Source of the DNA: Aplidium turbinatum
Taxonomy: Eukaryota; Chordata; Ascidiacea; Aplousobranchia; Polyclinidae
NCBI GenBank assembly: GCA_918807975.1
Contig: OU964918.1
Span: 42,330,477 to 42,394,476, forward strand
DNA: 64,000 bases
Direction: 5' to 3'
Numbering within the stretch: the stretch's first letter is position 1; each line of letters starts with the position of its first letter. Position numbers and translations under genes: made by a program. Under the pieces are notes generated by a model. The model worked only from the letters and a program-made list of their open reading frames with translations. It had not been told where the DNA came from and made no database searches. Below, piece by piece: positions 48,094-57,550 of this stretch.

Positions 48094-48959
48094 TTTCACA
48101 CTGCAGCCTGGTTGCAAGTTTATTCACGAGCTTTCAACATGAAAACAAACTCCTTTTTCTTCTTTGGAACTGTTACTTTTTTGGGACATTTTACAACAAC
48201 TCTCCAATTCTACTTTTTTCCTCTCCTTTTTGGGACTCATGTTGTCAACCTCCACGTGGTGAGTCCTGGTAACTGATCAACAATCAGGCAAATGACAACA
48301 CCTGGGACATGCAAGACCGGATTTATTTTTTGGTGAACGGACAAACAAGGTGTAGGATAGCCTATAGGCCTAGGCTAGCTGACCTGTTATGGACATTAGT
48401 TGATTTTTTTTTCTTGCAAGCTATAGGCTATGCTCCAAAACAAATTGGCGATACTTTCATTCAAGTTCTTGTAGTCTACTCTAATCGTATAAAATATGAT
48501 GAAAATATACAATGGTAGGCTACCGGTACCTTAAACTTTGGTCACACTATGAAGTAGCATTAGGCTATTCTTAAAAAAAATAGTCAAATTATATCGATCC
48601 TACTCAGGCCACACAACCGAAAATACAATCAATAGGCCTAATGTACTCGTAGTTCATTGGGTTAAGTAAGTCAACTACGTCGTCTAACTAAAACATTACA
48701 GCTATGCGACATCAAGAGAGTTAAGTTAGGCTATATCATATTGTTTGTTTTCAATAAAAAATGTAGCCTATCTAATGTAACCAAGCTGACCAGCAAACTA
48801 AAAAAATTATCGTCAATGCAAACTGAGTAGCTTATGTAGGCAAATCTTTTACAATGTAGTCTAACTAACTGGTTATTGTTAGCAAATGGGCGTTTTTTTA
48901 ATTCGATTCGAAAGGCTCCCACCCTTGAGGAAATCCTGCGTACGCCACTAAGTCTACAT

Positions 48960-49538
48960 TGCAGATGTGCGAAAAGTAACATAACGTTAAAAAGTAACAG
49001 GTAATTTCCTTAACTCATATTAACAGATAGGCTAAGCAAATAGAAAAGTAACAGTTAAAAAAATTGCTATAGTTAACCTAATCGCCTTCAACTTTTGACC
49101 TTTTTTTAGACAAACTAGATTAAAATTATATCGTTTACAGTCCAGGGTGGTCCAAAGATTTGTGAATATTCATAGCCTGCGAACAATAAGAATATAGCGT
49201 GAAGCTAAAACAGATCGAAATCTATAGAAAAGAAGTTCAAAATCGCAACCTAGTTAAGTTTTTATTTAATAACGTTTCTACTTTCAGCAACGCGTTATCA
49301 TTTCTCACTATGCGGCCCGTGAAGTTTTTCTCAGACCCTAATGTGGCCCTTCATGTTCACAGTCTTGGACCACCCTGGTTTACACAATTGTTTTTTTTAG
49401 TCACACGTTATCTGAGGTTTACTCTAGCCTAGCTTTTTGCTGCTTTCATGGTTTTAGCTTTTAAAGTAGCAGTTCAGATTTTCAAAGTAGGCTAACACTT
49501 ATTTAAAACTTAAAAAGTAACAGTTAAGCACATCTCTA
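48960..49538. mobile_element. Non-autonomous hAT with AAAGTAACAG repeats (TSD GTCTACAT)
   Basis: Perfect 8-bp duplication GTCTACAT (48952-48959, 49539-49546). Ends are TGCAGATGTGC and, inverted, TAGAGATGTGC. AAAAGTAACAGTTA-like motifs repeat near both ends. It contains the smaller element at 49141-49377. Confidence 0.85.
49141..49377. mobile_element. Small hAT MITE nested in the previous element
   Basis: Inverted ends CAGGGTGGTCCAAAG and CAGGGTGGTCCAAGAC. Flanks GTTTACAG and GTTTACAC agree at 7 of 8, with two extra bases at the left end. 237 bp, non-coding. Confidence 0.78.
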
Positions 49539-49680
49539 GTCTACATAACCGGTAGGCTACCAGATAACGTAGGACCACACTTGTTGCATGTCATAGTTAA
49601 TGTTTTTTTTAGCTGTTTCTGTGTTTTTTGTCATGGTTAGATATGTTTATTTTCGCCCTTTATTACGTTTATTTATTGTC

Positions 49681-49970
49681 CGCCCCGTTAGCTCAGTGGC
49701 TATGCGCCGGCTCAAGATCACGCGGCGCAAGCTCGACGCTCGGGATGTGCGCTTGAGCAACGCATTTCAGGACTGCTCTCCATTCAGCGGCACCTAGTGA
49801 ATGGAATAATTTCTCGGCAACAACACTTCAACAATCGGAAAACTTCACTCTGCCAATCTCGGTGACCGGCCCTGCGTCAAGAGCCACTGCAAGTACGCGT
49901 AACTACCAGGAATAACCAATCAAGGCTTTGTCAGTCCGAGGATAAAGATTCAAAACCAACCAACCAATTT
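49681..49970 (+). repeat. tRNA-derived SINE candidate
   Basis: The head CCCCGTTAGCTCAGTGGC resembles a tRNA D-arm with an RNA polymerase III A box; a degraded B box may lie near 49730. The tail is AACCAACCAACC. About 290 bp. A functional tRNA is excluded because the T arm and acceptor stem do not form. Confidence 0.5.
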
Positions 49971-50031
49971 GCAGTGGGCTACGTTAGCGATGTCAAAATA
50001 AATGTTCATGAAAAGAAATTGAGTGTTGATT

Positions 50032-50213
50032 CAGTGGCGTAGCTTGGGAATGTGCCGCCCGGGGCGGATTCAGATTTTGCCGCCCCTTCAAGAAAAAGCA
50101 TGTGAAAATAAAATGCGTTTTTTTCTCAGATTATAATCAAAATGAAAAATCGTAGTCTGAAAGTGCCACCCCCAGACGTGCCGCACCTCCTCCCCCCCTT
50201 AGCTACGCCACTG
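50032..50213. mobile_element. hAT MITE, 182 bp (TSD TGTTGATT)
   Basis: Perfect 8-bp duplication TGTTGATT (50024-50031, 50214-50221) and terminal repeats CAGTGGCGTAGCT at both ends, followed by GTGCCGC motifs. Non-coding. Confidence 0.93.
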
Positions 50214-50622
50214 TGTTGATTGCAGGAACATGAAATTCATGTTCTTCGGACGAAAGAGCAAAGCGAAATTCATGAGGAATCAGAACAGGGCAAGAAAGAT
50301 TTTTTTTGTTTTTAATTCAATTTTATTTTTCTTTGTATAAGTCATGATGAGTTGAACAATATTGTAACGAGTAAAACAGTGATGATAAATTTAACAATAG
50401 AGTACAGGAAAAAAACCAACGAAAGAAAAAGGTAGCAACAATTTCGTTTCGATTTGAATAAGTTCGTTTCGAACAACCATAATTTTTACCTACATTTAAA
50501 TGGACAAAAAAAGTTGAACATCTGGCAACAGGGACGACATCGACGTGGGACGACATCGGCAGGGGACGACATCGGGGGGACGACATGTCCAGGGGACGAC
50601 ATCGGTGGCATTCAGTAGTAGG

Positions 50623-51222
50623 TGGTACCGGTATCTTCTCTAAACTGTTGATTTCAGAGTTATGTTATTCTTCAAATTGGCACAAAATAGGTCGCAAAGG
50701 TTCAATTTTACAATCTTATGCTTTTGTATCCAAATCTTGTGCTTTTTCCGAATTTGCTGTGGCAGCATTGGTTTTCATGCCTTGGTGGCACCGTGGCAGC
50801 AACCTTATTGACTGATTTTTATGAATCTGAAGGGTAAAAATTTAGTCACTTGTTTTTTCGTTTTAATAGCAGACTTCCCAATCAAAGAAGGTTTCAAATT
50901 TTACTGTCCAAAAAATAGCGTGTGTTTGAAAATAGCTACTGATACTAATCAACTTGAAAAGTATTGTTGATATAAGATTTGCAAAACAGCTGAGCGACTG
51001 AGCGTCCACCTGGCAGACTACCTCTAAACCTGCTTAGAAGGCAAACGAGCTTAGTTGGTTCGTTAGTAGACTTAACTGGAAATAGCACATAAATGACTGG
51101 GCGCCACAGTGTGCGCACTTATTTGGCAGACACCTAAAAGACGTGCTCCGCCTTGAAATGCATGTAAGTTACAACACTCGCCATCACAAAAAATGTACGT
51201 TGTTTTTACCGCCTGTTAAGTG
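50623..51222. other. No recognised gene
   Basis: Sequence between the MULE and the foldback element. No coding domain seen on either strand. Confidence 0.5.
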
Positions 51223-51230
51223 TTAAATCA

Positions 51231-54200
51231 CGGAATGGCCCGTTTCGGCGAGTCCGATTCGACGAGTCCGATTCGACTAGTCCGATTCGGCGAGTTCCCT
51301 ATTCGGCGAGAGCCCTTTTCGGCGAGTGCCCTATTCGGCGAGTTTTTGAAATTTTTAAAAGGAAATTATCGGGTACCGTAGCCTAATTGCAATTGCCGTT
51401 TTTACATTGTTTTAACGTCGCTAAACGTTGAAATCGTGCAGAAAGGAATAAAAAGAAAATGTTTGAACTATTAATTAAATTAAAATTCGTCATGTCAGTT
51501 CAGTTGTTTTTATTTCTGACCATCATATGAAAAACAATACACGTCAACATAGCAAAGGTAGAAGCGACAATTCACGTCAACATAGCAAAGGTGTAGAAAA
51601 AGGTAGAAGCGACAAAACGCGAACGTTAAAACGTGCTTGTGACCGAAGTAAGTTATTGAGTTGAAAGAAATTTGGCAAGGTTGCATCACCTTCAAAAAAA
51701 TTTAAGATATGAAGGAAAAATAAAACAAAGAAAATGTTACAAAAAAAATAATGTTTTTATATGTCTATAAGTTAGTACTTTTGAATAGTTAAAATCATAG
51801 GCGCCTAACTATTTTTTTGGCCGTGGGGGCGAAAGCGTGTTTCATCAGCAGCAACGTAAATTCAGCGAAATGTCACGCAGATGGATGACGTAATTATGTC
51901 GTCACACTAGGATTGCTTTTATTGCCAGACTCGGAGTTATCGCTACGTTCGACCTACCGTTAATTATTATAAACAAAGCTCGACCAAAACACATGCTATG
52001 CGTCTGCGTTGGCTAGCGGTTGATGGACTGCGACTCTTTAAGCTAAGCGCAACATAAAGTTTAGCAACGAACTAGATTTATTAGCATGAAACAAGAGACG
52101 AAAAGGTTTACTAAAAGGTATACTGTAAATGGAATGAAAATACTAACTTGATCATATGCTTGAAAATATACCTGTTGAAAGCAAAATCATTCATGTTTAC
52201 ATCAATTCAACAGCACGTCACCTTTAATAAATTTAAAAGTTGCTGACATCCGTAAACAGCCCTTGAAAAATAGTTACAGAGAGACGTTTGATTAAGTTTT
52301 CGACTTGACATTGCTCCCTTTTCACTACAATATCGCAACTTATGGCTGACCAGCTTTCAAGTTCCAATTCGCTGTAATACGCCCGTTTTCGTGTTGCAGA
52401 TGAAACAAAATATGCGCATATTCCCCGCCTTTGATCGGGTTTCTATGGCAACGGACGTGTGTGCGCCATGCAGTTTGCGCCAGTCCGTTGTTGTGTTGAT
52501 TATGCCGCTTGTGCGACTGTGGGCAGTGCGGTTTGTACCAGCCCTTGTTACGTTGGTTAGTGGTAACCTCAGGCCGAGACTTCAAGTTCATTTTCACAGC
52601 AACCGATTCACTGCCGCGACAATTCTCTGCAGAGGTTTCGACTTTCGAAAGCGACAGGAGGCTGTTTGCAAGCGCATTAAGCTAAACGCACGCTGCGTCA
52701 ACGTAGCAAATTATGTTGTTTTTGGGTGCATTCAACATCTGATGACATTGAATCGACGCAAAATGGTAGATTTTTGCTATGTCACAGGCAGCAAAATCAG
52801 TCATTTTTACATTGATTCAACGTCTGCAGACGTTAAATCAACGTAAAAATGACAGATTTTTTTGTCTGGGGTGGGATTGTAGCATCGCTACTCGTTCTAG
52901 TGATTATTTACTGCGAAGCTGTTGCGGTTTGTATTTAAAAATGTTTTCCTGCTGCCGATCGCTAGTTCATCTATTGTTTTATGTATCAATGCCGCATAAA
53001 AAGTTGCTCCCACGTGGAAATATGCGTGGGGGCCTGGCCCCCACGGCTTAGGCGCCTATGGTTAAAATGATTAGTTTGGATCAACAAATGTGTGACCTAC
53101 ACTCCTACAGCTTAGATTGAAAGGAAATTATCGGGTAGGCTACCGTAGCCTAGTTATACCGACCAGCAAAAATTTGTTCCAAGAACCCAGTTAGCCTAAC
53201 AGTTCATTTTTACATTGTAGTAACAGAATGAAAAGGCTAACCAAATGTGTGGCCTATCGTTTTAACGTCGCTAAATGTTGAAATCGTGTAGAAAAGGGTG
53301 CTTTTGCTGACTAGGATACGTTGAAACTGAGAAGCATTCATAGAAGCCCTACGATACGTTGCATTTTTAAGATAATGTATTCAGACGTTGAATCAATGTA
53401 CAAATGAAATGTTATGCTAAATGGGTTCTTGGAACAAATCGTAGGGCTTCTGTGAATGTTTCTCAGTTTCAAAGTATCCTAGTCAGCAAAAGCTCCCTTT
53501 TCTACACGATTTCAACGTTTAGCGACGTTAACACGATAGGCCACACATTTGTTTAGCCTTTTCATTCTGTTACTACAATGTAAAAATGAACTGTGTTCTT
53601 GGAACAATTTTTTGCTGGTCGGGATAACTAGGCTACGGTACCTGATAATTTTCTTTCAATCCAAACTGTAGGCCACACATTTGTTGGTCCAAACTAATCA
53701 TTTTAACTATTCAAAAGTACTAACTTATAGACATAAACATGATCTATTTTATTTATTTTTTGTAACATTTTCTTTGTTTTATTTTTCCTTCATATCTTAA
53801 ATTTTTCTGAAAGTGTTGCAACCGTGCCAAATTTCTTTCAACTCAATAACTTACTTCGGTCACAAGCACGTTTTAACGTTCGCGTTTTGTCGCTTCTACC
53901 TTTTTCTACACCTTTGCTATGTTGACGTATTGTTTTTGATATCATGATCAGAAAGAAAAACAACTGAACTGACATGACGAATTCAAGCACGTTTTAACGT
54001 TCGCGTTTTGTCGCTTTTACCTTTGCTATGTTGACGTGTATTGTTTTTCATATGATGGTCAGAAATAAAAACAACTGAACTGCCATGACGAATTTTAATT
54101 TAATAGTTCAAACATTTTCTTTTTATTCCTTTCTGCACGATTTCAACGTTTAGCGACGTTAAAACGATGTAAAAACGGCAATTATAATTAGGCTACGGTA

Positions 54201-54330
54201 CCCGATAATTTCCTTTCAACAATTTCAAAACCTCGCCGAATAGGGCACTCGCCGAAAAGGGCTCTCGCCGAATAGGGAACTCGCCGAATCGGACTCGCCG
54301 AATCGGACTCGCCGAATAGTAGCAGACCCG
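51231..54330. mobile_element. Foldback element with CGGCGAG minisatellite ends (TSD TTAAATCA)
   Basis: Flanked by TTAAATCA (51223-51230, 54331-54338; a preceding G also matches, so 8 or 9 bp). Both ends carry a minisatellite of TCGGCGAGTCCGATT-like units in opposite orientation. After removing the hAT at 51796-53060 the whole element is a palindrome of about 1.83 kb: arm blocks such as TTTTAACGTCGCTAAACG and GACTAGGATACGTTGAAAC occur inverted on both sides, meeting at an ~85-bp spacer around 53355-53440. The arms include the dispersed repeat also seen at 2382-2596. No transposase. Confidence 0.9.
51796..53060. mobile_element. hAT inside the foldback element (TSD GTTAAAAT)
   Basis: Perfect 8-bp duplication GTTAAAAT (51788-51795, 53061-53068); terminal repeat CATAGGCGCCTAA at both ends, followed by GTGGGGGC motifs. 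It contains two copies of the TGATTCAACGT palindrome motif (about 52727-52770 and 52803-52860). No transposase domain recognised in the 52391-52846 open stretch. Confidence 0.93.
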
Positions 54331-54589
54331 TTAAATCAAATAGTGGGAAAAAAATGTTATTTTTTACTGGTGTGAAGTTATGAAGTGACATTTCTAATGA
54401 GCTGAAAAATAATACATACGTATAATGTCTTTATAGCTAAGTACAAGTGTTTTCTTCTTGGTCAATATGGTAATAAATTCATATTTGCTTTAAATTAATG
54501 TTGATATATATTATATATATATTTTTTTTATTGGTGTTCATATTTTATTTATTTTTTTATTTTTTAGTGTGATTATTTGTTTTTTGTTT

Positions 54590-54770
54590 GTTTGTTTTTT
54601 TATTACTGTGTTAGCCTACCTGTAACAGGCTAGGGTGGCAGCTGACATAGATGACCTTACCGGCCTTTCGTTGCCATCCTGTTGTGCTGATAGACACTCA
54701 ATTTGTATGTACTTTTTGTTTGTTTATCGCCAGCGAAACAATAAACTGAACTGAACTAAATATTTTCTAA
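54590..54770 (+). repeat. LINE-like 3' end with (ACTGA)n tail
   Basis: Ends AACAATAAACTGAACTGAAC, a polyadenylation-like signal merged with a short tandem tail, as in 3' fragments of CR1-like LINEs. Confidence 0.4.
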
Positions 54771-54962
54771 GATTTAAACATTGACCTCAAAGCATAATTT
54801 AGTATAGTTCAAGTATGATTTATTATATGTGTTAGGCCTAGCATTGTTGAAAAACAATATTTTATATTTTCTCTAATAGTGCATGTTATAGTTTCCTTTA
54901 TTTGTTGCAGATACAGTAAAATTTTTCTTTGTTTATCTAGGTATCTTAAATTCAAGAAAATA

Positions 54963-55376
54963 ATGAGGTTAACACTATTGTTGAATATCCGAAAATATCC
55001 GAAAAGTTCATTTCGTCGTCCAATGGAAGGCCGGGGTCTTGGCAGGGAAAAGACAAAAAAGGGTTTATATTTATGGTCTTTGTCATTTGGAGAATTGGAT
55101 GAAGAAGTTCAAGTTCATGGACGAAGCGTCCCAACACGTGACCGGGTACCTCAAATAATGGTTCCAGATTTGACCAACTTCACATTGAAACCGTATGTCA
55201 CATATCGTGCTGAAGACGTCTATGAACCACCCATCCAATCAAAAGACTTGTTTGACACGTTTTATGCACCTGCGGTTCAAGCAAATGCCCAAAGTGTACC
55301 TCTCGAAGACATTCCAGAAAATACACCCAAAAAAAGTTGGTTTTCATCTTTTCGCTCTAAAAAAGAAGCTGCATAG
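54963..55376 (+). CDS. MRPL41: Mitochondrial large ribosomal subunit protein mL41
   Basis: mL41 is a component of the mitochondrial large ribosomal subunit. The 137-residue reading shows the family core VPDLTNFTLKPYVTYRAEDV (vertebrate VPDLTGFKLKPYVSY), followed by PPIQSKDLFDTFYAPAVQ, matching the T-A-x-x-L-F-x-x-x-x-A-P-A pattern. The basic N-terminus (RLTLLLNIRKYPKSSFRRP) suits a mitochondrial targeting sequence. The start is the ATG at 54963; the frame is open further upstream to 54879, but two AG acceptor-like sites (TTGTTGCAG, TTTATCTAG) lie between, so the upstream part is more likely intron or leader. The C-terminus (SWFSSFRSKKEAA) differs from vertebrates. First gene of the plus-strand cluster, about 630 bp from the foldback element. 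Confidence 0.9.
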   Translation: MRLTLLLNIRKYPKSSFRRPMEGRGLGREKTKKGLYLWSLSFGELDEEVQVHGRSVPTRDRVPQIMVPDLTNFTLKPYVTYRAEDVYEPPIQSKDLFDTFYAPAVQANAQSVPLEDIPENTPKKSWFSSFRSKKEAA

Positions 55377-56392
55377 CTAATTGTCCACTAAATGATGCCT
55401 TTAATTAATAGTAAATTATGTTGTGTACTTTGATGTATGGTTGTCATTGAATCTACATGGTATGTAAGACAAGAATAGCAGTCAGCTAAAAACTTTGATG
55501 TTTCAGAATGGAGATTAGTCATAAAATAATCTACAGCTTAAAAACTTTAAAGAAAAAGAACTTTGAATCCTACAATGCAAATTTTTATGGCAGCTTCCTG
55601 TTCAAATTCTGGCATGTGTAATTGTGTATGTACTATTTGGCTGAAACAGGTTTTGTTTTTTGATAAATTGCCTTATAAATAGAAAATATAGCATCTTCAA
55701 AAATAACTTAGTGTGTCTTATGTGTGTGGTTTTTGCTCAAACTTTGTTTTAACTGGCTGTTAGGCATAATTATGTTATGTTTTTGTTTTGTATTATTGTT
55801 ATAACTTATGTCCGCAAACCGCATGCTATCAAAACCATTATTTTATGATAGGGAAGACTCTTGAACTTGGTACTTTGCTTGTCATTTTTCCAAATATCAA
55901 TAACATGCGCCTAGGCTTCTTGAGAAACTCCCAAACGGTGTAAATTTGGCAGCAGTAAATATGTCATGTGAATTGATATAAAAGATCAAGCTGATTTTTT
56001 CCCCTTCAGTTCAATCTTTATTCCAAAACTGGATTTAGATTGCAAAATAAACATATGGCAGTGATGTCACACAATCATAGCATGGATGTATTATTTTGTT
56101 TTGTCAGAAGGATAGATTTTAAACGCAGCTGTCGAATATACTATTGCTTGTTTCGTTTATTGAAAAACATGATTTTTAAATCTGTTCAGTAGGACTAAAG
56201 TTCAACCACTCTTCAGCTACACTATGGAGTTTGTGTTTTGGCAGTCGCACACATTTTAAACTTGTTTTAACAACTTTTTGTCTGACATCTGCATTGGATC
56301 AATTTACAATAGTAATAGTAGTTTCATGTCCATTGTCACATCAATTAACACTGCTCTTAATGTTTTTAGAGATCTTGAAACAGTTTCTTAAG
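55377..56392. other. Intergenic, MRPL41 to LTO1
   Basis: Contains the MRPL41 3' untranslated region and an AATAAA at about 56045. No other feature seen. Confidence 0.5.
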
Positions 56393-56833
56393 ATGGCATC
56401 ATCAATTAGTAATATTGATAGCAGCGGTTATGTTGATGATTTGTTCATGGCAGTTGCACTGTTGGACAAAGATGCAGCACATAGTAGTTACCTAGAGGGA
56501 TTTCAAGCTGGCAAAGCGCATGGAACTATTGAAGGGACCTCTATTGGGAAGAAAAAAGGTTCTGAGATTGCAAGCGAACTGGGATTTTATTCTGGATTTT
56601 GTAAACTAATCCTGGGCTTTTGTCCAAATCTGAAAAACAAACATCAAGGAAAAATTCTTCCAATATTAAATTCCATTTTATCAAAAATCAAATGCATAGA
56701 AAACTCACTTTGCAGTATTGATTTTGTTATTGAAGAACTTTCTAAAATTCGCTCCCAGTTTAAGCATGTCAAATCCCTTCTGCGGTGTAAGGAAACGTTA
56801 CAATATAGCTCTTCTTCACTGTTAAACTATTGA
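56393..56833 (+). CDS. LTO1: LTO1/ORAOV1, Yae1-complex adaptor for Fe-S cluster targeting to ABCE1
   Basis: LTO1 pairs with YAE1 and links the CIA targeting complex to the ribosome-recycling ATPase ABCE1. The intronless 146-residue reading has the signature deca-GX3 motif: glycines every fourth residue from Gly36 to Gly68 (EGFQAGKAHGTIEGTSIGKK, ending GFYSGF) with one Ala in place of Gly at 60. The upstream DDLFMAVALLDKDAAHSSYL matches the acidic helix of ORAOV1 and the C-terminal IEELSKIRSQFKHVKSLL matches its DKIRGKFKQFCSLL. Human is 137 residues. The start is the ATG at 56393; the frame is open upstream, but the family begins here. A TTTTTAG site lies 24 nt before it. Confidence 0.92.
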   Translation: MASSISNIDSSGYVDDLFMAVALLDKDAAHSSYLEGFQAGKAHGTIEGTSIGKKKGSEIASELGFYSGFCKLILGFCPNLKNKHQGKILPILNSILSKIKCIENSLCSIDFVIEELSKIRSQFKHVKSLLRCKETLQYSSSSLLNY

Positions 56834-57550
56834 TGTAGAATTGCTTTTTAGGTTTATTGAAACAGGACAATCAGCAATGAAAAGAATCTTGCATTTTTGG
56901 AGAAAAAAAATTGTTGACATAAATTTGTTTATTTCCCAAAAAGGAAACTTATTCCTACCCTGTCCAAGAAGGGTTCTGATCTGGAATTCTGCTTTTGTGT
57001 AGATAGATGTATAAAAACATGATTTTCACTCAAATATGATTCTGAGTTATGTCAAAAAAGGCAGTAATAAATGATCTTGTTTTATTAACTTGAAAATGTC
57101 ATCTACTATTAATGCCAGATATTCAAAATATCCAATTTGACAATCTAGTTTCTTTTTATCCGAATTTGTATGGATTGGTGCTGATAGTCCATGCAATCTT
57201 AGCATCAATTGCATAAATGACTTGTCAACAGGAAATTTGAAACAGTATAAGCTTCCAACTTACGTTTATCGCTTGCTGCTGTGTAAAGTATTTATGTTTA
57301 CTTTCAAATCATTATCTTTTGTATCAGGATGTTCTATAAATCAGTTGTGGGTCGTGTTGTTTAAAGCCAGATTGCATTCCCTATGTCGAAAATTTGTTGC
57401 TGTCCTACTTTTTACTCACTTTATATTAATCTGCAGTTCTTCCTTACACTTGTATTAATAAATACTACCTTAGACATGTCAATGATTGATATATACCATG
57501 TTGAATTGTTGATACTTTTTTCTCAACAGCACAGCTGCTTAAAATTAATT
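56834..57550. other. Intergenic, LTO1 to MCCC2
   Basis: Includes an AATAAA at about 57066, a plausible LTO1 polyadenylation signal. No other gene seen. Confidence 0.5.

Larger units (their letters stand above)
41608..50613 (+). mobile_element. Autonomous-looking Mutator-like element (9.0 kb, 9-bp TSD)
   Basis: Flanked by a 9-bp duplication AGTAGTAGG (41599-41607, 50614-50622), the length made by Mutator-type transposases. Both ends carry tandem GATGTCGTCCCC repeats in opposite orientation; the outermost bases are GGGTGGCGAC at the left and, inverted, GAATGCCACC at the right. The right subterminal 150 bp and left 430 bp match the miniature element at 1769-2360. The interior holds one spliced transposase gene (45715-48093). 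Secondary insertions inflate the size: possible hAT 42171-43821, hAT 48960-49538, SINE 49681-49970 and hAT MITE 50032-50213. Confidence 0.87.

Noticed and set aside
52391-52846. A 151-residue protein inside the hAT at 51796
   Set aside because: The open frame spans two palindrome motifs and shows no transposase or other domain.
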